Position numbers and translations under genes: made by a program. Of a stretch of 64,000 nt of DNA, positions 43,437 to 50,866 are shown one piece after another. The notes beneath the pieces are model-generated. The model searched no databases and was not told the origin of the DNA. It saw only the letters and a program-made list of their open reading frames with translations. Each line of letters begins with the position of its first letter. Positions within the stretch are counted from its first letter, which is position 1. The DNA is from Streptomyces sp. Sge12 (GTDB lineage Bacteria > Actinomycetota > Actinomycetes > Streptomycetales > Streptomycetaceae), in contig NZ_CP020555.1 in assembly GCF_002080455.1 (NCBI RefSeq), forward strand, positions 5,306,501 through 5,370,500, written 5' to 3'.

Positions 43437-44207
43437 GTGGCTGTTGTGGATCTGAGCGGCAAGGTCGTCGTCATCACCGGTGGAGCCCGCGGCCTCGGCG
43501 CCGCCGCCGCGCAGGCCGTCGTGGACGGCGGCGGCCGGGTACTGATCACCGACGTGCTGGAGGCGGAGGGCGCCGGGACGGCCGCGAAGCTCGGGGACGC
43601 GGCGCGCTTCGTGCGGCACGACGTGACGAGCGAGGCCGACTGGCGGACGGCCCTGGAGCACGCGGTCGCCGCGTTCGGCCGCATCGACGGCCTGGTGAAC
43701 AACGCGGGCATATCCACCGGCGAGTTCCTGGAACACGAGAGCGTCGAGCACTTCCGCCGGGTCGTCGAGATCAACCTGGTCGGCGTGTTCATCGGCATCA
43801 AGTCCGCGATCCCGCTGCTGCGCGCGAACGGCGGCGGGTCCATCGTCAACATCTCCTCCGCCGCCGGCCTGACCGGCCTCGCGCTCACCGCCGGGTACGG
43901 GGCCTCCAAGTGGGGCGTGCGCGGCCTGTCGAAGATCGGCGCGGTGGAGCTCGCCGAGGCGGGGATCCGCGTCAACTCCGTGCACCCCGGCATGACGCTG
44001 ACCCCGATGACCGCCCCGATCGGCATCCAGGAGGGCGCGGGCAACTACCCCGGCGCCCCGCTGGGCCGCGTCGGCGTACCCGAGGAGATCGCGGCGGCGG
44101 TCGCCTTCCTCCTCTCGGACGCCGCCGGGTACATGACGGGCGCCGAACTCGCCGTCGACGGCGGCTGGACGGCCGGCCTGACAGCGAAGCACCTGACGGG
44201 CCGCTGA
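43437..44207 (+). CDS. SDR oxidoreductase (glucose/3-hydroxysteroid dehydrogenase-like)
   Basis: 256 residues, classical SDR. Seen: VVITGGARGLGAA, DVT at about residue 63, VNNAGIS, catalytic Ser in NISSAAG, YGASK for Tyr/Lys, and VHPGMTLTP, LAVDGGW. Start GTG 43437 with AGGGG at 43423-43427. The leader has two ATATGCCG copies (43379 and 43393), possibly operator. Specificity not known. Confidence 0.9.
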   Translation: MAVVDLSGKVVVITGGARGLGAAAAQAVVDGGGRVLITDVLEAEGAGTAAKLGDAARFVRHDVTSEADWRTALEHAVAAFGRIDGLVNNAGISTGEFLEHESVEHFRRVVEINLVGVFIGIKSAIPLLRANGGGSIVNISSAAGLTGLALTAGYGASKWGVRGLSKIGAVELAEAGIRVNSVHPGMTLTPMTAPIGIQEGAGNYPGAPLGRVGVPEEIAAAVAFLLSDAAGYMTGAELAVDGGWTAGLTAKHLTGR

Positions 44208-44274
44208 CCGCCCCCGGCGCCCCGTCCCCGCTCCGGCCGCCGCTTAATCGGGTGCCGTCGGCGGGGCACCGGGC

Positions 44275-44280
44275 TACGGT
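44275..44280 (+). promoter_or_regulatory. -10 box of the Cys-rich unknown (leaderless)
   Basis: TACGGT ends seven bases before GTG 44288. Confidence 0.35.
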
Positions 44281-44287
44281 CCCGCCT

Positions 44288-44773
44288 GTGGATCAGGAAG
44301 ACCGGGACCGGGAGCAGGAGCAGGAGCTGGACCGGGCTCGCGCCGCACCCCTCGTACGCGACGCCCTCCCCGCCCTCGCGGCCGAACTCGTGCGGCTGCT
44401 GGAGGAGGAGGGCGAGCGCGAACTCGCCATCTGCGCCCACGACCTGCGCATCATCGCGGATTGCGGTTGCGGCGACGACTTCTGCCAGAGCTTCTACACC
44501 GAACGCCGCCCGACCGGGCCGTACGGGCCGGGCCACCGCAACGTGCCGCTCTTCGCGGACCGCGGCTACCTGATCCTCGACGTCGTCCACGGGCGGATCA
44601 TGTTCGTGGAGGTCCTCGACCGGCCCGAGCTGCGGCCGGCCCTCACCGCGGCCCTCGCCCCCGCCCCCGCCCCCGCCCTCGCCCCGTCCCTCACCCCGGC
44701 CCGGGCCGCCGCCGAGGCCGGGGCCTCACCGGGGCCGGCGGTCGGCGCTGAGGGGGAGCACCCAGGGCCGTAA
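44288..44773 (+). CDS. Hypothetical protein with a CGCGDDFC cysteine motif
   Basis: 161 residues. Start GTG 44288. Seen: an N-terminal charged helix (DQEDRDREQEQELDRAR), the cluster ADCGCGDDFCQSFYT (about residues 58-72), a strand-rich middle (YLILDVVHGRIMFVEVLD), and an Ala/Pro-rich tail that looks disordered. The Cys-x-Cys...Cys set could bind zinc or a redox metal. The stop overlaps the first GlnR-like site of the nitrate reductase promoter. Function not recognised; coding bias is strong. Confidence 0.75.
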   Translation: MDQEDRDREQEQELDRARAAPLVRDALPALAAELVRLLEEEGERELAICAHDLRIIADCGCGDDFCQSFYTERRPTGPYGPGHRNVPLFADRGYLILDVVHGRIMFVEVLDRPELRPALTAALAPAPAPALAPSLTPARAAAEAGASPGPAVGAEGEHPGP

Positions 44774-44812
44774 CGCGGGGCGGCGGCCCGTGTAACACCG
44801 GCGGCGCACGCT
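44770..44812 (+). promoter_or_regulatory. GlnR-like promoter of nitrate reductase
   Basis: GTAAC (44770-44774), 17 bp, GTAAC (44792-44796), then CACGCT (44807-44812) six bases before ATG 44819. No -35 match, as expected for an activated promoter. Same spacing as the nirBD promoter. Confidence 0.65.
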
Positions 44813-44818
44813 GGGGCC

Positions 44819-46894
44819 ATGCGCACCTCCGACTCCGCCACCGACACGCACTGCCCGTACTGCGCCCTGCAGTGCGGAATGCGGCTCCGCCCCGAACCGG
44901 GCGGCGCCACCGTGACCGTGGAGGAGCGGGCCGACTTCCCCGTCAACCGGGGCGCGCTGTGCGGCAAGGGCCGTACCGCGCCCGCCGTGCTCTCCTCCCG
45001 GGTCCGCCTGACCGAGCCGCTCGTCCGCACCCACGCCGGGCGGCTGGAACCGGCCACCTGGGAGGAGGCCCTCGACGCCGTCGCCGAGGGCCTCGCCCGC
45101 ACGGGCCGCTCGTACGGGCGGGACGTCGTCGGCGTCTTCGGCGGCGGCGGGCTCACCAACGAGAAGGCCTACGCGCTCGGCAAGTTCGCCCGGGTCGCCC
45201 TGCGCACCTCGCAGATCGACTACAACGGCCGTTTCTGCATGTCCTCGGCCGCCGCCGCCCACCAGCGGGCCTTCGGACTCGACCGCGGGCTGCCCTTCCC
45301 GCTGGAGGACATCCCGCGCACCGGCTGCGTGATCCTCGTCGGCTCGAACCTGGCCGAGACCATGCCGCCCGCCCTGCGCTACCTCACCGAGCTCAGGGCG
45401 AACGGCGGAACCCTGATCGTCATCGACCCGCGCCGCACCCGCACCGCCGAACAGGCCGACCTGCACCTCGCCCCGCGCCCCGGCACCGACCTCGCCCTCG
45501 CCCTCGGCCTGCTCCACCTGGTCGTCGCCCAGGACCGCACCGACGAGGAGTTCATCGCCGCCCGCACCACCGGCTGGGAGCAGGCCCGGGCCGCCGCGAT
45601 GGCCCACTGGCCGGAACTGGTGGAACGCATCACCGGGGTACCCGTCCCCAGGCTCCGCGAGGCCGTGGCCCTGTTCTGCGCCCCGGAATCCGCCATGGTC
45701 CTCACCGCCCGCGGCCCCGAGCAGCAGTCCAAGGGCACCGACACCGTCGGCGCCTGGATCAACCTGTGCCTCGCCACCGGCCGGGCCGGCCGCCCGCTCT
45801 CCGGCTACGGCTGCCTCACCGGGCAGGGCAACGGCCAGGGCGGCCGCGAGCACGGACAGAAGGCCGACCAGCTCCCCGGCTACCGCAAGCTCACCGACCC
45901 GGCGGCCCGCGCCCACGTCGGCGAGGTCTGGGGCGTCGACCCCGACAGCCTCCCCGGCCCGGGCCGCAGCGCCTACGAACTCCTCGACGCCCTCGGCACG
46001 GACGTGAAGGCCCTGCTCCTGATGGGCTCGAACCCGGTGGTCTCGGCCCCCCGCGCCGCCCACATCGAGGAGCGCATCCGCTCCCTGGACTTCCTGGCGG
46101 TCGCCGACGTCGTCCTCTCCGAGACGGCGGCCCTCGCGGACGTGGTCCTGCCGGTCACCCAGTGGGCGGAGGAGACCGGCACCACCACCAACCTGGAGGG
46201 CCGCGTCCTGCTCCGCCGCCGGGCCCTCACCCCGCCGCCGGGGGTCCGCAGCGACCTCGACGTCCTGCACGGGCTCGCCGGCCGCCTGGGCGTCGAGAAG
46301 GGCTTCCCCACCGAACCGGAGGAGGTCTTCGAAGAACTGCGGCGCGCCTCGGCCGGCGGCCCGGCGGACTACTCGGGCATCAGCTACGCCCGTATCGAGG
46401 CCGAGCAGGGCGTCTTCTGGCCCTGCCCCGAAGGCTCCGCGGGGACCGAGCGGCTCTTCCTGGACGGCTTCGCCACCGACGACGGCCGGGCCCGCTTCGT
46501 CCCCGTCTCCCACCGGGACGCCGCCGAGGTCCCCGACGCGGACTACCCGCTGCTGCTCACCACCGGCCGGGTGGTCGCCCAGTACCAGTCCGGGGCCCAG
46601 ACCCGCCGGGTGGACGAGCTCAACGCGGCCGCCCCCGGCCCCTTCGTGGAACTGCACCCGCGGCTGGCCGCCCGGATCGGCGCGGTCGACGGCAGCCCCC
46701 TCGCCGTGACCTCCCGCCGGGGCCGCGCGGTGGCCCCCGCCCGCATCACCGACACCATCCGGGCGGACACCGTGTTCATGCCCTTCCACTGGCCGGGCGA
46801 GGGCCGCGCCAACTCCCTGACCAACCCGGCGCTCGACCCGGTGTCCCGGATGCCGGAGTTCAAGGTCTGCGCGGTCCGCGTCGAGCCTGCCTAG
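44819..46894 (+). CDS. nasA: Assimilatory nitrate reductase, molybdopterin subunit
   Basis: 691 residues, cytoplasmic molybdopterin oxidoreductase that reduces nitrate to nitrite. Seen: N-terminal 4Fe-4S set CPYCALQC with a later Cys in ALCGKG (about residue 49), the molybdenum Cys in FCMSS (about 140), MGD-binding stretches such as GSNLAETMPP and GNGQGGREHG, ETGTTTNLEGR, and the C-terminal barrel (about 575-690) with TTGRVVAQYQSG. No signal peptide, which fits the assimilatory NasA/NarB class. Start ATG 44819. Monocistronic, with a terminator after it. Confidence 0.95.
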   Translation: MRTSDSATDTHCPYCALQCGMRLRPEPGGATVTVEERADFPVNRGALCGKGRTAPAVLSSRVRLTEPLVRTHAGRLEPATWEEALDAVAEGLARTGRSYGRDVVGVFGGGGLTNEKAYALGKFARVALRTSQIDYNGRFCMSSAAAAHQRAFGLDRGLPFPLEDIPRTGCVILVGSNLAETMPPALRYLTELRANGGTLIVIDPRRTRTAEQADLHLAPRPGTDLALALGLLHLVVAQDRTDEEFIAARTTGWEQARAAAMAHWPELVERITGVPVPRLREAVALFCAPESAMVLTARGPEQQSKGTDTVGAWINLCLATGRAGRPLSGYGCLTGQGNGQGGREHGQKADQLPGYRKLTDPAARAHVGEVWGVDPDSLPGPGRSAYELLDALGTDVKALLLMGSNPVVSAPRAAHIEERIRSLDFLAVADVVLSETAALADVVLPVTQWAEETGTTTNLEGRVLLRRRALTPPPGVRSDLDVLHGLAGRLGVEKGFPTEPEEVFEELRRASAGGPADYSGISYARIEAEQGVFWPCPEGSAGTERLFLDGFATDDGRARFVPVSHRDAAEVPDADYPLLLTTGRVVAQYQSGAQTRRVDELNAAAPGPFVELHPRLAARIGAVDGSPLAVTSRRGRAVAPARITDTIRADTVFMPFHWPGEGRANSLTNPALDPVSRMPEFKVCAVRVEPA

Positions 46895-46994
46895 GTCGAA
46901 AGAGGCGGCCCAGGAGCCCGGACGGCCTCCGCCGGCGGCTCCCGGGGGCAGTTCGGGGTCTGCCGGCCGACCGGTTCCACGGGCTCATCGGGGT

Positions 46995-47028
46995 CGATGC
47001 CGCTCGGACATGCGTCCGAGCGGCATCG
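46995..47028 (+). terminator. Terminator after nasA
   Basis: Perfect 15-bp stem (46995-47009 with 47014-47028) and ATGC loop. Confidence 0.75.
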
Positions 47029-47044
47029 GGGTTCTCGCCGGGGG

Positions 47045-47060
47045 GTAACCATCCGGTCAC
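47045..47060 (+). promoter_or_regulatory. Possible GlnR-like site upstream of hrdA
   Basis: GTAAC (47045-47049), six bases, GTCAC (47056-47060), fitting a single gTnAC-n6-box unit, 104 bp before the hrdA start. May be coincidental. Confidence 0.25.
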
Positions 47061-47164
47061 GCACCGGACTCAGAAAGTGCTCGCACGCCCCTCGTGGCCG
47101 CGATGTGTCGTACCCCACACTGAGGTGCGGTGCCCCCGTCCTCGGAGCCCTGGAGGTCGCCCCC

Positions 47165-48217
47165 GTGCAGACCCGGACCCTGACCGTGAACGTGAGCGAG
47201 TCCTCGGAGGCCAAGGCCGTGGACGAAGAGCCCGAGGTACTGGAACTCATCGAGCCGGTGCCCGTGCAGCGCAGGCGCAGCAACAGCGACAGTGGAGGCG
47301 GAGCGGGTCCGTCCGCCGATCTTTTCCGGCAGTACCTCCGCGAGATAGGCAGGATCCCGCTGCTCACCGCCGCCGAGGAAGTGGACCTCGCGCGCCGCGT
47401 CGAAGCCGGCCTGTTCGCCGAGGAGAAACTCGGCAACACCCCCGACCTCGACTCCCAACTCGCCCTCGACCTCGACAAGCTCGTCGTCATGGGGCGGATG
47501 GCCAAGCGCCGTCTCATCGAGTCGAACCTGCGGCTCGTCGTCTCCGTCGCCAAGCGGTACGTGGGCCGCGGGCTCACCATGCTCGACCTCGTGCAGGAGG
47601 GGAACCTCGGGCTGATCCGGGCCGTCGAGAAGTTCGACTACGCCCGCGGGTACAAGTTCTCCACCTACGCGACCTGGTGGATCAGGCAGGCGATGTCCCG
47701 GGCCCTCGCCGACCAGGCCCGGACCATCCGCGTACCCGTCCACGTGGTCGAGTTGATCAACCGGGTCGTGCGGGTGCAGCGCCGCATGCTCCAGGAGCGC
47801 GGGTACGAGCCCACGGCCGAAGAGGTGGCGGTCCACCTGGAGTTGACCCCCGAGCGGGTCCTGGAGGTGCTCCGCCTCGCCCAGGAGCCGGTCTCCCTGC
47901 ACGCCCCGGTGGGCGAGGAGGACGACGTCGCGCTCGGCGACCTCATCGAGGACGGGGACGCGGCCTCGCCCGTGGAGTCGGCCGCCTTCTTCCTGCTGCG
48001 CGAGCACCTGGAAGCGGTGCTGTCGACCCTCGGCGAGCGCGAGCGCAAGGTCGTGCAGCTGCGGTACGGGCTCGCCGACGGGCGGCCCCGCACCCTGGAG
48101 GAGATCGGCCGGATCTTCGGCGTGACGCGCGAGCGGATCCGCCAGATCGAGTCCAAGACCCTCAACAAACTCCGCGACCACGCCTTCGCCGACCAGCTCC
48201 GCGGCTACCTGGACTGA
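47165..48217 (+). CDS. hrdA: Principal-like sigma factor of the RpoD family (HrdA type)
   Basis: 350 residues, group 2 sigma-70. Seen: no region 1.1; region 1.2/2.1 from DLFRQYLREIGRIPLLTAAEE, region 2.3-2.4 with KFSTYATWWIRQA at about residue 163, region 3, and region 4.2 with GVTRERIRQIESKTLNKL at about 318. N-terminus starts VQTRTLTVNV, resembling HrdA as I remember it; hrdB and hrdD start differently. Start GTG 47165, eight bases after GGAGG. The 270-bp gap before it holds the nasA terminator and a possible GlnR site. Confidence 0.9.
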   Translation: MQTRTLTVNVSESSEAKAVDEEPEVLELIEPVPVQRRRSNSDSGGGAGPSADLFRQYLREIGRIPLLTAAEEVDLARRVEAGLFAEEKLGNTPDLDSQLALDLDKLVVMGRMAKRRLIESNLRLVVSVAKRYVGRGLTMLDLVQEGNLGLIRAVEKFDYARGYKFSTYATWWIRQAMSRALADQARTIRVPVHVVELINRVVRVQRRMLQERGYEPTAEEVAVHLELTPERVLEVLRLAQEPVSLHAPVGEEDDVALGDLIEDGDAASPVESAAFFLLREHLEAVLSTLGERERKVVQLRYGLADGRPRTLEEIGRIFGVTRERIRQIESKTLNKLRDHAFADQLRGYLD

Positions 48218-48240
48218 CGGACCGACGGACCGACGGAATA

Positions 48241-48264
48241 GGGGGCGCCCCGCCAGGCGCCCCC
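48241..48264 (+). terminator. Terminator between hrdA and GNAT gene
   Basis: 9-bp stem GGGGGCGCC/GGCGCCCCC, six-base loop, between convergent genes. Preceded by three GACGGACC-type octamers right after the hrdA stop (48214-48238). Confidence 0.75.
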
Positions 48265-48297
48265 GCCCGGTCGGAACCGCCCCGGCCCCGGCTGTGG

Positions 48298-48813
48298 TTA
48301 CGGCTGCGCGGGCTCGTGGGGGCCGGACAGGCTCCGGCTCATCCAGACGTCGTCGACATAGGCCCCGTCGAGCAGGAACTCCTCGGGCAGCACACCGACC
48401 ACCGTGAAACCGCATCGCAGATAGAGCCGGCGCGCCGGCCGGTTGTGGCCGAGCACGCGCAGGGTCATGCGGCGGGCACCACCGGCCCGGGCGGCGGCGC
48501 AGACCGCCTCCACGAGGGCCTGGCCGATCCCGCTGCCGCGGGCGGATCCGAGGACCGCCAGTCCCTGGACGTGCCGGACGTGCCGGTTGGATTCGAGGGG
48601 GCTGGCCGGGGCGTGGGCGATGTACCCCACGATCCTGCGCCCGCGTTCCGCGACGAGGAAGTTCTCCACGGGGTGCCGCTCGTCGAAGACGGCCGCGTCG
48701 GCCGGGCGCTCGGGGCCGGGTTCGCTCACGCGCGACCAGGCCGAGCGGAGCAGCTCCGATATCTCGCGTTCATCCTCCGCCCGAGCAGGGCGGATCACCA
48801 CGTCCGATGCCAT
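48298..48813 (-). CDS. GNAT family N-acetyltransferase
   Basis: 171 residues. Seen: VVIRPARAEDEREISELL at the N-terminus, acetyl-CoA site LAVLGSARGSGIGQALVEAV (about residues 86-105, matching R/Q-x-x-G-x-G/A) and YLRCGFTVVGVLPEEF. Acetylates an unknown small molecule or protein N-terminus. Start ATG 48813 with TAGCAT six bases upstream, so leaderless. Confidence 0.9.
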   Translation of the reverse strand: MASDVVIRPARAEDEREISELLRSAWSRVSEPGPERPADAAVFDERHPVENFLVAERGRRIVGYIAHAPASPLESNRHVRHVQGLAVLGSARGSGIGQALVEAVCAAARAGGARRMTLRVLGHNRPARRLYLRCGFTVVGVLPEEFLLDGAYVDDVWMSRSLSGPHEPAQP

Positions 48814-48819
48814 GGCGTC

Positions 48820-48825
48820 ATGCTA
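48820..48825 (-). promoter_or_regulatory. -10 box of the GNAT gene (leaderless)
   Basis: TAGCAT on the minus strand ends six bases before ATG 48813. Confidence 0.5.
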
Positions 48826-48943
48826 ACGACGCCGGCGCGCCGCGGATCCCCGGGGCCGTCGGGGCGCCCGCGTACGTCCCCGTACCCGAGCGCCCCCGCG
48901 CCGTGCTGCGCGCCGTGCCGTGCCGTGCGCGAAAGGGAACGGC

Positions 48944-50866
48944 CTAGTCGACCTCGGCCACCGCCTGCGCGAACTGCGCCGCGTACAGCCGGGCGTACGC
49001 ACCGTCCGAGGCCAGGAGCTCCTCGTGCGTGCCCTGTTCCACGATCGAGCCGCTCTCCATCACAAGGATCACGTCCGCGTCGCGGATCGTGGACAGCCGG
49101 TGCGCGATCACGAAGGAGGTACGGCCGCGCGCGAGGCGCGCCATCGCCTTCTGGATCAGCACCTCGGTACGGGTGTCCACCGAGCTCGTCGCCTCGTCGA
49201 GCACCAGGATCACCGGGTCCGACAGGAACGCCCGGGCGATGGTGATCAGCTGCTTCTCGCCCGCGCTGACGCCCGCGCCCTCGTCGTCCAGCACGGTGTC
49301 GTAGCCGTCCGGCAGGGTGCGGATGAACCGGTCGGCGTGGGCGGCCCGCGCCGCCTCCTCGATCTCGGCGCGCGTGACCTCGCGCGAAGCACCGTAGGCG
49401 ATGTTCTCGGCGATGGTGCCGCCGAACAGCCAGGTGTCCTGGAGCACCATGCCGATGCCGCCGCGTAGTTCCTCGCGGGTCATCTTCGCGATGTCCACCC
49501 CGTCGAGGGCGATCTCCCCGCCCGTGACCTCGTAGAACCGCATCAGTAGATTGACCAGCGTGGTCTTGCCGGCGCCGGTCGGGCCGACGATCGCGACCGT
49601 GTGGCCCGGCTCCACCGTGAGCGAGAGGTTGTCGATCAGCGGCTTGTCCGGCTCGTAGCGGAAGGCCACCTTGTCGAAGGTGACCTGACCGCGCAGCTCC
49701 TCCGGACGCTCCGGAACCTCGGCGTCCGGCTCCTGCTCCGCCGCGTCCAGCAGCTCGTAGACCCGCTCCGCGGAGGCGACACCGGACTGCACGAGGTTCG
49801 CCATCGAGGCGACCTGCGTCAGCGGCATCGAGAACTGCCGCGAGTACTGGATGAAGGCCTGCACGTCACCGATCGACAGCGTGCCGGACGCGACCCGGAG
49901 CCCGCCGACCACGGCTATCAGCACGTAGTTGATGTTCGAGATGAAGAACATCACCGGCTGCATGATGCCGCTGACCAGCTGCGCCTTGAAGGAGGCCCGG
50001 TACAGCGCCTCGTTCTGCTCGGCGAAGACGGCCGCGGACTCCTTCTGCCGACCGAAGACCTTGACCAGGTTGTGCCCCGAGTACATCTCCTCGATGTGGG
50101 CGTTGAGCGCACCCGTCGACTTCCACTGCGCCACGAACTGCGGCTGCGACTTCTTGCCGATCTTCGCCGCGACGAACACCGACAGCGGTACGGTCGCCAG
50201 CGCGACCAGCGCCAGCAGCGGCGAGATCCAGAACATCATCACGAGCACGCCGACGATCGTCAGCAGCGAGTTCAGCAGCTGGCCCATCGTCTGCTGGAGC
50301 GTCTGGCCGATGTTGTCGATGTCGTTCGTGGCCCGGCTCAGCACCTCGCCGCGCTTCTGCTGGTCGAAGTACGACAGCGGCAGCCGCGACAGCTTCGCCT
50401 GGAGCTCCTCGCGCATCCGGTAGACGGTGCCGTTCATGACGTGGTTCGACAGCCGCGTCGCGACCAGCATCAGCAGGCCGGCCAGGGTGAAGACCACCAG
50501 CGCCCAGATCGCCACGACGCCGACGGCGCCGAAGTCGATGCCCTGCCCCGGGGTGAAGTCGGTACCGGCGAGCATGTCCGCCATACCGTCCTGGCCCCGG
50601 GCGCGCAGCCCGTCCAGCGCCTGCTGCTTGGTGGTCCCGGCCGGCATCTCCCGGCCGACGATCCCCGCGAACACCAGGTCGGTGGCCTCACCGAGGATCT
50701 TCGGGCCGACCACCGCGCAGCCGACACTGCCGACGACGGCCGCGACCATGCCCCAGATCTTGGCCCGGTCGTACGCGAGCTGCCGCAGCAGCCGCTTCCC
50801 CGAGCCCTTGAAGTCCATGGACCGCTGGGCCGGCCCCATCATCATCCGTCCTCCGGGCCCGCTCAT
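48944..50866 (-). CDS. ABC exporter subunit with canonical nucleotide site
   Basis: 640 residues, fused membrane domain plus ATPase. Seen: six membrane segments (about 35-345), Walker A GPTGAGKTT (about 430), signature VSAGEKQ in place of LSGGQ, Walker B LVLDEATSSVD with the catalytic Glu, and switch His in IAHRLSTI. A long hydrophilic insert follows the first segment (about residues 70-105). Start ATG 50866 overlaps the partner stop by four bases (ATGA). With the next gene it would form a heterodimeric multidrug or lipid exporter. Confidence 0.94.
   Translation of the reverse strand: MSGPGGRMMMGPAQRSMDFKGSGKRLLRQLAYDRAKIWGMVAAVVGSVGCAVVGPKILGEATDLVFAGIVGREMPAGTTKQQALDGLRARGQDGMADMLAGTDFTPGQGIDFGAVGVVAIWALVVFTLAGLLMLVATRLSNHVMNGTVYRMREELQAKLSRLPLSYFDQQKRGEVLSRATNDIDNIGQTLQQTMGQLLNSLLTIVGVLVMMFWISPLLALVALATVPLSVFVAAKIGKKSQPQFVAQWKSTGALNAHIEEMYSGHNLVKVFGRQKESAAVFAEQNEALYRASFKAQLVSGIMQPVMFFISNINYVLIAVVGGLRVASGTLSIGDVQAFIQYSRQFSMPLTQVASMANLVQSGVASAERVYELLDAAEQEPDAEVPERPEELRGQVTFDKVAFRYEPDKPLIDNLSLTVEPGHTVAIVGPTGAGKTTLVNLLMRFYEVTGGEIALDGVDIAKMTREELRGGIGMVLQDTWLFGGTIAENIAYGASREVTRAEIEEAARAAHADRFIRTLPDGYDTVLDDEGAGVSAGEKQLITIARAFLSDPVILVLDEATSSVDTRTEVLIQKAMARLARGRTSFVIAHRLSTIRDADVILVMESGSIVEQGTHEELLASDGAYARLYAAQFAQAVAEVD

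Noticed and set aside
44872..49245. A 1457-codon open frame over nitrate reductase and hrdA
   Set aside because: Out of frame with two genes whose motifs are intact; its composition (Arg/Pro/Gly) is typical of shadow frames in high-GC DNA.
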